NCBI GenBank assembly: GCA_034096865.1 | Contig: JAWQFJ010020685.1 | Coordinates: 1 to 13,288, forward strand | Reading direction: 5' to 3' | Origin: Theodoxus fluviatilis | Taxonomy: Eukaryota; Mollusca; Gastropoda; Cycloneritida; Neritidae | Length of the DNA: 13,288 nt | Part shown: piece after piece, positions 1-8,078 of the stretch | How positions within the stretch are numbered: position 1 is the first letter of the stretch | How the letters are laid out: each line of letters starts with the position of its first letter | Notes under the pieces: model-generated | What the model saw: the letters and a program-made list of their open reading frames with translations, nothing else | The model's database searches: none | What the model was told of the DNA's origin: nothing | Made by a program: the position numbers and the translations under genes

Positions 1-283
1 GCGCAGCTAGCAAAGGCCAACGCGATTCGAGCTGGCAGGCAGCTGAGATCTATTTTTAGCAAAACATCACACGGGTTGCGAGTAGTAATATACTGTAAAA
101 AAATTAATAAATATATTTCGATTATTTTACTCCAAAAGCCCATGTACTGTTTCACATTGTTATGAAAGTGTTTCAAATAAAGTTAAATGACACTAAAAGA
201 CTCTGTTAAGAGATCACGGTTTCTTCAAGTGTGGACTATTTTGCAACTCGCATTCGCAAACAAGTTGTTCGATCTACACTGTA
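1..283. other. AT-rich flank without a gene
   Basis: No coding sequence is recognisable. The stretch is AT-rich and holds two AATAAA hexamers on the plus strand, at 106-111 and 176-181. They could be poly(A) signals of a gene lying to the left, but nothing in the window shows such a gene, and AATAAA is common by chance in AT-rich DNA. Confidence 0.35.
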
Positions 284-294
284 ATGGCGGCCCG
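281..294 (+). promoter_or_regulatory. possible YY1-like ATGGCGGC promoter motif
   Basis: GTAATGGCGGCCCG resembles the YY1 core (AAnATGGCGGC) often found just downstream of animal transcription starts. It lies about 75 bp upstream of the THAP ATG at 364, a sensible place for a 5' UTR or start-site element. The ATG inside it is out of frame with the THAP start. It is a single short motif, so this is suggestive only. Confidence 0.2.
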
Positions 295-298
295 CGAA

Positions 299-356
299 GT
301 ACGTCTGCTCGTAGCAAGTGTTTTGATTGTGTACGTCTGCTCGTAGCAAGTGTTTT
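299..356 (+). repeat. 26-bp tandem direct duplication
   Basis: A 26-bp sequence beginning GTACGTCTGCTCG and ending GTGTTTT occurs at 299-324 and again, identically, at 331-356, a period of 32 bp. It ends just before the THAP start codon and its second copy runs into a T-rich stretch followed by CAG (360s), which looks like a possible 3' splice site. Confidence 0.85.
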
Positions 357-363
357 TTTCAGA

Positions 364-619
364 ATGCCGACGAAGTGTGGTGTAGTTAACTGCAAAGGTA
401 ACTATAATGCAGCAAATAAGTGTAGATGTGGTATGACTTGCATACAATGTGCCTCCACGCAAGAACTTTTCCATCGACCCAGAGAAGTTTTTCGTTTGCG
501 AGAGACACTGGCCAGCGGATCACCAAACTGTGAAAATTCCTGGAGGAACACGACCTGCCAATCCGCCTAGCATCTTCGATGTACCAGCTTCTTGCTTGCC
601 GACTCCCAAGGACTACTAA
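364..619 (+). pseudogene. THAP-type zinc finger (C2CH), frameshifted remnant
   Basis: THAP domains are DNA-binding C2CH zinc fingers found in nuclear regulators and in P-element-like transposases. Frame 1 from the ATG at 364 reads MPTKCGVVNCKGNYN, giving the first two zinc cysteines (codons 376-378 and 391-393) with the usual CxxxxC spacing. The second half lies in another frame from about 437 to the TAA at 617-619: NVPPRKNFSIDPEKFFVCERHW holds the last Cys (497-499) and His (506-508), followed by KIPGG and PPSIFDVPASCLPTPK, the counterpart of the conserved C-terminal AVPTIF box. The two cysteine pairs are about 35 codons apart, roughly ten fewer than in comparable domains I know, so a deletion of about 29 nt near 424-436 would explain both the missing F-x-L-P segment and the frameshift. 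A TGA (434-436) sits about where the conserved Trp belongs. The frame ends two bases before the minisatellite. THAP identity is firm; whether it is a dead gene or a transposon remnant is open. Confidence 0.75.
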
Positions 620-621
620 AG

Positions 622-3600
622 ACTGGATGTGTGTGTCTGCAGACAGACAGAGTGTGTATTGGGACTGGATGTGTGTGTCTGTAGACAGACAGAGTGTGTG
701 TGTATTGGGACAGGATGTGTGTGTCTGCAGACAGACAGAGTGTGTATGTATTGGGACTGGATGTGTGTGTCTGCAGACAGTGTGTGTGTATTGGGACAGG
801 ATGTGTGTGTCTGCAGACAGTGTGTGTGTATTGGGACTGGATGTGTGTGTCTGCAGACAGACAGAGTGTGTGTGTATTGGGACTGGATGTGTGTGTCTGC
901 AGACAGTGTGTGTGTATTGGGACTGGATGTGTGTGTCTGCAGACAGAGTGTGTGTGTATTGGGACTGGATGTGTGTGTCTGCAGACAGTGTGTGTGTATT
1001 GGGACTGGATGTGTGTGTCTGCAGACAGTGTGTGTGTATTGGGACTGGATGTGTGTGTCTGCAGACAGTGTGTGTGTATTGGGACTGGATGTGTGTGTCT
1101 GCAGACAGTGTGTGTGTATTGGGACTGGATGTGTGTGTCTGCAGACAGAGTGTGTGTGTATTGGGACTGGATGTGTGTGTCTGCAGACAGGTGTGTGTGT
1201 ATTGGGACTGGATGTGTGTGTCTGCAGACAGTGTGTGTGTATTGGGACTGGATGTGTGTGTCTGCAGACAGATGTGTGTGTATTGGGACTGGATGTGTGT
1301 GTCTGCAGACAGTGTGTGTGTATTGGGACTGGATGTGTGTGTCTGCAGACAGTGTGTGTGTATTGGGACTGGATGTGTGTGTCTGCAGACAGTGTGTGTG
1401 TATTGGGACTGGATGTGTGTGTCTGCAGACAGACAGTGTGTGTATTGGGACTGGATGTGTGTGTCTGCAGACAGACAGAGTGTGTGTATTGGGACAGGAT
1501 GTGTGTGTCTGCAGACAGAGTGTGTGTGTATTGGGACTGGATGTGTGTGTCTGCAGACAGACAGAGTGTGTGTGTATTGGGACTGGATGTGTGTGTCTGC
1601 AGACAGACAGTGTGTGTGTATTGGGACTGGATGTGTGTGTCTGCAGACAGACAGTGTGTGTGTATTGGGACTGGATGTGTGTGTCTGCAGACAGACAGTG
1701 TGTGTGTATTGGGACTGGATGTGTGTGTCTGCAGACAGAGTGTGTGTGTATTGGGACTGGATGTGTGTGTCTGCAGACAGAGTGTGTGTGTATTGGGACT
1801 GGATGTGTGTGTCTGCAGACAGTGTGTGTGTATTGGGACTGGATGTGTGTGTCTGCAGACAGAGTGTGTGTGTATTGGGACTGGATGTGTGTGTCTGCAG
1901 ACAGACAGTGTGTGTGTATTGGGACTGGATGTGTGTGTCTGCAGCAGACAGTGTGTGTGTATTGGGACTGGATGTGTGTGTCTGCAGACAGAGTGTGTAT
2001 TGGGACTGGATGTGTGTGTCTGCAGACAGACAGAGTGTGTGTGTATTGGGACTGGATGTGTGTGTCTGCAGACAGACAGTGTGTGTGTATTGGGACTGGA
2101 TGTGTGTGTCTGCAGACAGACAGTGTGTGTGTATTGGGACTGGATGTGTGTGTCTGCAGACAGACAGTGTGTGTGTATTGGGACTGGATGTGTGTGTCTG
2201 CAGACAGACAGTGTGTGTGTATTGGGACTGGATGTGTGTGTCTGCAGACAGTGTGTGTGTATTGGGACTGGATGTGTGTGTCTGCAGACAGTGTGTGTGT
2301 ATTGGGACTGGATGTGTGTGTCTGCAGACAGACAGTGTGTGTGTATTGGGACTGGATGTGTGTGTCTGCAGACAGACAGTGTGTGTGTATTGGGACTGGA
2401 TGTGTGTGTGTCTGCAGACAGTGTGTGTGTATTGGGACTGGATGTGTGTGTCTGCAGACAGACAGAGTGTGTGTGTATTGGGACTGGATGTGTGTGTCTG
2501 CAGACAGACAGAGTGTGTGTGTATTGGGACTGGATGTGTGTGTCTGCAGACAGACAGAGTGTGTGTGTATTGGGACTGGATGTGTGTGTCTGCAGACAGT
2601 GTGTGTGTATTGGGACTGGATGTGTGTGTCTGCAGACAGTGTGTGTGTATTGGGACTGGATGTGTGTGTCTGCAGACAGACAGTGTGTGTGTATTGGGAC
2701 TGGATGTGTGTGTCTGCAGACAGTGTGTGTGTATTGGGACTGGATGTGTGTGTCTGCAGACAGTGTGTGTGTATTGGGACTGGATGTGTGTGTCTGCAGA
2801 CAGTGTGTGTGTATTGGGACTGGATGTGTGTGTCTGCAGACAGACAGAGTGTGTGTGTATTGGGACTGGATGTGTGTGTCTGCAGACAGTGTGTGTGTAT
2901 TGGGACTGGATGTGTGTGTCTGCAGACAGTGTGTGTGTATTGGGACTGGATGTGTGTGTCTGCAGACAGTGTGTGTGTATTGGGACTGGATGTGTGTGTC
3001 TGCAGACAGTGTGTGTGTATTGGGACTGGATGTGTGTGTCTGCAGACAGTGTGTGTGTATTGGGACTGGATGTGTGTGTCTGCAGACAGAAAGAGTGTGT
3101 GTGTATTGGGACTGGATGTGTGTGTCTGCAGACAGTGTGTGTGTATTGGGACTGGATGTGTGTGTCTGCAGACAGTGTGTGTGTATTGGGACTGGATGTG
3201 TGTGTCTGCAGACAGACAGAGTGTGTGTGTATTGGGACTGGATGTGTGTGTCTGCAGACAGTGTGTGTGTATTGGGACTGGATGTGTGTGTCTGCAGACA
3301 GTGTGTGTGTATTGGGACTGGATGTGTGTGTCTGCAGACAGTGTGTGTGTATTGGGACTGGATGTGTGTGTCTGCAGACAGTGTGTGTGTATTGGGACTG
3401 GATGTGTGTGTCTGCAGACAGACAGAGTGTGTGTGTATTGGGACTGGATGTGTGTGTCTGCAGACAGTGTGTGTGTATTGGGACTGGATGTGTGTGTCTG
3501 CAGACAGTGTGTGTGTATTGGGACTGGATGTGTGTGTCTGCAGACAGTGTGTGTGTATTGGGACTGGATGTGTGTGTCTGCAGACAGTGTGTGTGTATTG

Positions 3601-4393
3601 GGACTGGATGTGTGTGTCTGCAGACAGACAGAGTGTGTGTATTGGGACTGGATGTGTGTGTCTGCAGACAGTGTGTGTGTATTGGGACAGGATGTGTGTG
3701 TCTGCAGACAGTGTGTGTGTATTGGGACTGGATGTGTGTGTCTGCAGACAGTGTGTGTGTATTGGGACTGGATGTGTGTGTCTGCAGACAGTGTGTGTGT
3801 ATTGGGACAGGATGTGTGTGTCTGCAGACAGTGTGTGTGTATTGGGACTGGATGTGTGTGTCTGCAGACAGTGTGTGTGTATTGGGACTGGATGTGTGTG
3901 TCTGCAGACAGTGTGTGTGTATTGGGACTGGATGTGTGTGTCTGCAGACAGTGTGTGTGTATTGGGACTGGATGTGTGTGTCTGCAGACAGTGTGTGTGT
4001 ATTGGGACTGGATGTGTGTGTCTGCAGACAGTGTGTGTGTATTGGGACTGGATGTGTGTGTCTGCAGACAGACAGAGTGTGTTATTGGGACTGGATGTGT
4101 GTGTCTGCAGACAGTGTGTGTGTATTGGGACTGGATGTGTGTGTCTGCAGACAGTGTGTGTGTATTGGGACTGGATGTGTGTGTCTGCAGACAGACAGAG
4201 TGTGTGTGTATTGGGACTGGATGTGTGTGTCTGCAGACAGTGTGTGTATTGGGACTGGATGTGTGTGTCTGCAGACAGTGTGTGTGTATTGGGACTGGAT
4301 GTGTGTGTCTGCAGACAGAGTGTGTGTATTGGGACTGGATGTGTGTGTCTGCAGACAGACAGAGTGTGTGTATTGGGACTGGATGTGTGTGTC
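622..4393. repeat. Giant GT-rich minisatellite, 40-bp basic unit, about 90 copies
   Basis: Tandem array of a unit exemplified by 3721-3760. Each unit holds ATTGGGACTGG, a GT run, the 12-bp perfect palindrome TGTCTGCAGACA (with a PstI-type CTGCAG centre) and a second GT run. By hand I count 90 occurrences of ATTGGGAC (658 to 4372). Of the 89 spacings, 48 are exactly 40 bp, 8 are 42, 14 are 44 and 13 are 46; the remaining six are 38, 41 or 43. Most length variation is an extra GA, GACA or GACAGA after CAGACA. Five units carry GGGACAGG instead of GGGACTGG (704, 790, 1488, 3681, 3801). No frame of the plus-strand unit has a stop codon, so open frames of about 1,270-1,300 codons cross the array on both strands; I take these as artefacts. 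Confidence 0.97.
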
Positions 4394-4996
4394 GCCCACA
4401 CATGGCACGTGCTCCATGGAGTAAAGTCGCATCGCGCCTCAAGCGGAATGACACCACAGCCATGGTAGTGGCTGTGAGGCCAGGCTGTCGATTTTAAGAT
4501 CTTTACAGACAACTCATCTGTGGTCATTTGCTTCAACACTCCTTGAAGATTTCAGTCAATATTTTTCTACAGAATGGTTATTAAGTGCTTGTTAATGAAA
4601 GTGGTTTCTTACTTGTAGAGAATGGTCAAGGATATATCTATCTGACTGAGCTCTATCTTTTTTGTTGTTGTTTTGATTCCTAAGAATGCGCGATACAGTA
4701 GTGTATACCTTTGCACCAACTAGTTCAATTCAAAACTGCTTTCACCATCCTAAAGAACACGAACTTTTCTTCTAGAAATGCTACATTACTGGAAACCAAC
4801 CAAGGGCACGATGCGACTAATTGTTTGTCTCGGGGTCCCATTTGCAACGTAAAGTCATCGTGTTGTTTGTGTCAATGGCCGAGTGAATCTAATCTTCTAG
4901 TCACGTAAACCTGTGTTCCTGTCAAACGCAAAACCCACTCTCAATGACTTTTCAAGACATCATTTTCCGATCTTCATTACTATTATTTTACAATTT
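4394..4996. other. Gene-free spacer right of the minisatellite
   Basis: Unique sequence with no recognisable exon, RNA gene or repeat. Open frames are short and their translations resemble nothing known to me. It could be intron of the minus-strand CBM gene, whose next exon should lie to the left, but I found no continuation of that domain here. Confidence 0.5.
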
Positions 4997-5324
4997 AACA
5001 AGAAGGGCAAAGCCCAGGTCCTTCGGATGAGACCTTAATAAACCGAAGTCTAGTGTGTGATACGCATTCACAACATCAAAATCACGCACTATAAAGATCC
5101 TGACGCTCATGTCCTCGACGGGTGGGTGTCGGCCACAGTAAAAACACCCAGCACGCACAATTTCTCCTTTGTTGAAAACAGTGTGCCAGCGCCCTTGGCA
5201 GCAGGACACTGGTCTCATTGACTTGAGACACTACACACTGAGAGGCAGCCTCGACATCGGCTGAAGCGCTTTGAGTCTCACTGAGTGGGAGTATCGCGCG
5301 GTATAAGAGTGATTTAATAATAAT

Positions 5325-5371
<47 letters not shown>
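4997..5371 (-). mobile_element. Short interspersed element with hairpin end and (AAT)n tract
   Basis: The left edge is AACAAGAAGGGCAAAGCCCA (4997-5016), a 20-bp sequence repeated exactly at the left end of the larger element at 6639-6658. It contains the small hairpin GGGC-AAA-GCCC (5005-5015). The right side ends in a long (AAT)n run (about 5315-5371). Between them, reading on the minus strand, is ACTCAAAGCGCTT beside a GC-rich TACCGCGCGAT stretch, a type of sequence I associate with abundant invertebrate elements next to AAT microsatellites. No RNA polymerase III A or B box is evident, so I do not call it a tRNA-derived SINE. The family is not identified. Confidence 0.55.
5315..5371. repeat. 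(AAT)n microsatellite
   Basis: Nearly perfect AAT trinucleotide repeat with one early interruption (AATTAT). It joins directly to the first large GGTCA-rich element, whose sequence starts at 5372. Confidence 0.95.
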
Positions 5372-5372
<1 letters not shown>

Positions 5373-6216
5373 GACTCACATACTTGACCTTGACATTTAC
5401 ATGACCTTGACCTTCAGGTGACCTTCAAGGTCAAGGTCAAACAACTAAACCTACCAATGACATCATACACTAAGAAATGCTTTACAGATTTTTCCTACCA
5501 AAATACATGTGACCTTGACCCAAGGTCAAGGTCATCCAAGGTCATGCAACACAAAGCTGTTATTTCAAGACATAGGAAGCACAATGGTGCTTATTGGCAC
5601 TTTCTACCATGAGATATGGTCACTTTTAGTGGTTCACTACCCCATTTTGGTCACATTTCATAAGGGTCAAAGTGACCTTGACCTTGATGATATGTGACCA
5701 AATGTGTCTCATGATGAAAATGTAACATGTGACCCACATAATTATTAAGTTTGAAACAGTTATCTTCCATAGTTCAGGGTCACGGTTACTTCAAAATATG
5801 TATACAACTTTAAAGAGCCCCTGGGACCTTGACCTTAAAGCAAGGTCAACGAAACTGGTATCAAAAGATAGGGCTTACTTTGCCATATACACCATATATA
5901 GGTGAGGTATCCAATCTCACAAACTTCAGAGAAAATTGAGAAAATGTGAAAAATGACTGTTTTTTAGACAACATTTATGGCCCCTGCGACCTTGATCTTG
6001 AAGCAAGGACAAGTCACTATTTATGTTTTTTTGAGGCCTTGTCATCATACATCATCATGCCACATTTGGTATTGATAGACGTAATAGTCTCCGAGTAAAA
6101 TCCAACGTTAAAGTTTTTGGACGCCCGGACGCCCGGACGCCCGGACGCCCGGACGCCTGGACGGACGAAACGGGTGAGTACATAGACTCACTTTTGCTTC
6201 GCATGTGAGTCAAAAA
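5372..6216 (-). mobile_element. GGTCA-rich non-autonomous element, copy 1
   Basis: This 845-bp element is clearly homologous along its length to 6661-7497, in the same orientation. Both copies begin with a CGACTCACAT motif and end in GTCAAAAA (or GTAAGTCAAAAA). Its ends carry inverted 11-bp motifs: GACTCACATAC at 5373-5383 and the complement of GACTCACATGC at 6201-6211. The right end also forms a hairpin, GACTCAC (6185-6191) with GTGAGTC (6205-6211). The interior has many AGGTCA/TGACCT half-sites in zero-spaced direct repeats and a GGACGCCC tandem tract. No protein is encoded. Copy 1 lacks the hairpin-bearing 5' extension of copy 2 and instead abuts the (AAT)n of the element to its left. Sub-terminal inverted repeats, a terminal stem-loop and internal tandem repeats recall Helentron-associated (DINE-1/HINE-like) elements; that class is inferred. 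Confidence 0.8.
6119..6167. repeat. GGACGCCC tandem repeat inside copy 1
   Basis: Five 8-bp units (four GGACGCCC, one GGACGCCT) followed by GGACGGACG. The same place in copy 2 (7408-7448) has four diverged units, so unit number has changed since the copies separated. Confidence 0.9.
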
Positions 6217-6221
6217 CCCAC

Positions 6222-6407
6222 CTGTTGGTGACCTTGATGCTGTGGGAGCCACTGTGACTGTCAGTGCTGAGACTGATGTCGCAATCATTGGAGAACCAGT
6301 TGCCCTGCAAGTTGGTGCTCTCAAAGTCTGCGTTCTGTAGTAACTCCTGGCCACCAGCCAGCACCGGCAGTAGCAGCAGCAGCAGGTAGGATGTCATGGT
6401 GGCAGTG
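6222..6407 (-). CDS. First coding exon of a secreted protein with CBM_4_9-like module (GH10 xylanase-like)
   Basis: Minus-strand ATG at 6397-6395 in an excellent Kozak context (GCCACCATGA). Translation starts with a signal peptide, MTSYLLLLLLPVLAGGQ, then ELLQNADFESTNLQGNWF and SLSTDSHSGSHSIKVTNR. The pattern LL.N.DFE...L..W and S..HSGS.S.KVTNR is that of family 4/9 carbohydrate-binding modules, and a signal peptide plus this module opens the GH10 endo-1,4-beta-xylanase-like proteins of molluscs and other invertebrates. The exon ends AACAG/GTGGGT, with the donor GT at 6221-6220, after 58 codons plus two bases. An acceptor TTTATTCTGCAG lies just upstream, putting the exon's first base at 6407, so a 5' UTR intron is possible. 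The rest of the module and any catalytic domain must lie further left; I do not find them in this window. The secreted CBM start is well supported; the xylanase identity is inferred, since other secreted proteins use this module. Confidence 0.72.
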
Positions 6408-6413
6408 CTGCAG

Positions 6414-6638
6414 AATAAATGGACGAATGAATAAATGATGAATGAATGAACAAACAAACGAATGAATTAATTAATGAATTAATGAATGGATGGATGAATG
6501 GATGCGTGAATTGATAGATGGATGGATGGATGAATGAATAATTGAACGAATGAAAGAACGAACGAACGAGCAAACAAATGAATGAATGAACATTCGGACG
6601 AACGAACACGTGAATGAATGAATAACGAACGAACGAAT
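6414..6638. repeat. Degenerate GAAT/GAAC/GGAT tetranucleotide microsatellite
   Basis: About 225 bp of imperfect four-base repeats (GAAT, GAAC, GGAT, AATG). It sits between the CBM exon's upstream splice site and the left end of copy 2. Similar AATGAATGAAAGATGA sequence continues for about 40 bp after copy 2 ends at 7497, so copy 2 seems to have gone into this microsatellite. Open frames through it are low-complexity (FIHSFI-type) and are not genes. Confidence 0.85.
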
Positions 6639-7497
6639 AACAAGAAGGGCAAAGCCCATACGACTCACATGCTTGACCTTGAACTTTACATGACCTTGAC
6701 CTTCAGGTGACCTTCAAGGTCAAGGTCAAACAACTAAACCTACCAATGACATCATACACTAAGAAATGCTGTACACATTTTCCTACCAAAATACGTGTGA
6801 CCTTGACCCAAGGTCAAGGTCATCCAAGGTCATGCAATACAAAGCTGTTAATTCAAGACACAGGAAGCACAATGGTGCATATTGGCACTTTCTACCATGA
6901 GATTTGGTCACTTTTAGTGGTTCACTACCCCGTTTTGGTCACATTTCATAAGGGTCAAAGTGACCTTGACCTTGATGATATGTGACCAAATGTGACTTAT
7001 AATGAAAGTATAACATGTGCCCCACATAATTATTACGTTTGAAACAGTTATCTTTCATAGTTCAAGGTCAAGGTCACTTCAAATTATGTATACAATCCAA
7101 CTTTGAAGAGCTCCTGTGACCTTGACCTTGAAGCAAAGTCAACCAAACTGGTATCAAAAGATAGGCATTACTTTGCCCTATATACCATATATAGGTGAGA
7201 TATCTAATCTCAAAAACCAGAGAAAATTGAGAAAATGTTAAAAATGGCTGTTTTTAGACAACATTTATGGCCTCTGCGACCTTGACCTTGAAGCAAGGTC
7301 AAGTCACTATGTATGTTTTTTTAGGCCTTGCCATCATACATCATCATGCCACATTTGGTATTGATAGACTTAATAGTCTCCGAGAAAAATCCAACGTTAA
7401 AATTTTTGGACGCCTAGACGCCCGGACGCCCGGACGCGCGGACGGACGAAACGGGTGATTACATAGACTCACTTTTGCTTTGCATGTAAGTCAAAAA
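6639..7497 (-). mobile_element. GGTCA-rich non-autonomous element, copy 2 (more complete)
   Basis: Homologous to 5372-6216 but with the extra left end AACAAGAAGGGCAAAGCCCA (6639-6658), including the GGGC-AAA-GCCC hairpin (6647-6657), then TACGACTCACATGC. The inverted end motifs are GACTCACATGC (6662-6672) and, at the other end, its complement with one mismatch (7482-7492). Zero-spaced AGGTCA repeats are visible at 6714-6728, 6810-6822, 7062-7076, 7117-7131 and 7278-7291, among others. The GGACGCCC tract is at 7408-7448. There is no coding capacity. Read on the minus strand, the stem-loop and CTTGTT form the 3' end, as expected of a Helitron/Helentron-type non-autonomous element; this classification is a hypothesis from structure only. 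Confidence 0.82.
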
Positions 7498-7524
7498 TGA
7501 ATAAAAACATGATTAAGAAAATGA

Positions 7525-7788
7525 ATGAAAGATGAAGACATATCAGCCTTTGTGCGCGGTGAAGATTATCCACTACAGAATCACCAGACCTGGTTAGAGG
7601 AAGATCAAGTCAAGTCTCCATTTGTCTTCTTATTCGCCTGTTACGAATCATGTAGGGAGAAAGGTTGGTTCTATTCGTACCCCAACCCACAAGTCAACAG
7701 TGTTGTAGACAGACATGAGGACACTGGAGTGATCTCTGTCAGGATTCACACCAATCTCTGGTGCCAAAGCAACAATTCCGACTTGTAG
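7525..7788 (+). CDS. Exon-like segment, possible Ig-like domain A
   Basis: Open frame of 87 codons starting 28 bp after transposon copy 2. The true exon start is unclear; a CAG at 7544-7546 is one possible acceptor, and no donor was settled. The translation is not low-complexity. It has a hydrophobic run SPFVFLFACYESC (residues 31-43), then GWFYSYPN with a Trp nine residues after the first Cys (C39, W48), and later HEDTGVISVRI (64-74). C...W...EDTG..SV is compatible with an immunoglobulin-like fold and echoes the C...W[SD]F pattern of the clearer domains at 8079 and 9836 on the same strand. The protein is not identified, and the Cys-to-end spacing is short for a complete Ig domain, so this exon is tentative. 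Confidence 0.33.
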   Translation: MKDEDISAFVRGEDYPLQNHQTWLEEDQVKSPFVFLFACYESCREKGWFYSYPNPQVNSVVDRHEDTGVISVRIHTNLWCQSNNSDL

Positions 7789-8072
7789 TCGGCGCAACGT
7801 CAAGCCCCTCGTACACGAGGCGACTCCACACGTTCCACACTGACACTGTCAGCGCGAGGCACCTTGGCAGCCATCGCGGCTCGCAATGGTGGAAAGAGAG
7901 CGTCAGTGGTACTTTGCCATTGGAGGATAGCTTGGCCGTGTGGGCATCGTCAGCGTGGGACGTGTGAAATCGCATCGTGGTCAACGGGCTGAGGTAGACA
8001 TAGCGCTCGCAGCTGTCGTCTGCTGCTACTGGACACTGCGTTCAAACATGTGTGGATTTCACTTCTCCTTAG
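7789..8072. other. GC-richer spacer, coding status unresolved
   Basis: Base composition rises here. Both strands have open frames of 60-80 codons that cannot all be real (for example plus 7761-7967 and minus 7739-7984). Neither translation has a recognisable motif. A short exon of the plus-strand Ig-like gene may lie here, but I cannot place its edges. Confidence 0.35.
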
Positions 8073-8078
8073 TGTCAG

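Noticed and set aside
567..4539. Open frames of 1,260-1,310 codons on both strands giving Cys/Val-rich or His/Thr-rich repeat proteins
   Set aside because: All three plus frames and two minus frames are open because the unit has no stop codon in any of them and its length is mostly not a multiple of three. The translation merely cycles through the frames. No promoter, splice signal or non-repeat domain supports a protein.
4988..5218. Minus-strand open frame of 76 codons with several cysteines
   Set aside because: It lies wholly inside the short interspersed element and starts and ends with repeat sequence. No domain was recognised.
6394..6668. Minus-strand frames rich in FIHSF
   Set aside because: Direct translation of the degenerate GAAT/GAAC microsatellite.
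5418..6985. Short open frames inside the two GGTCA-rich elements (for example 5418-5612 and 6707-6985)
   Set aside because: They have no recognisable domain and differ between the two copies; the element looks non-coding.
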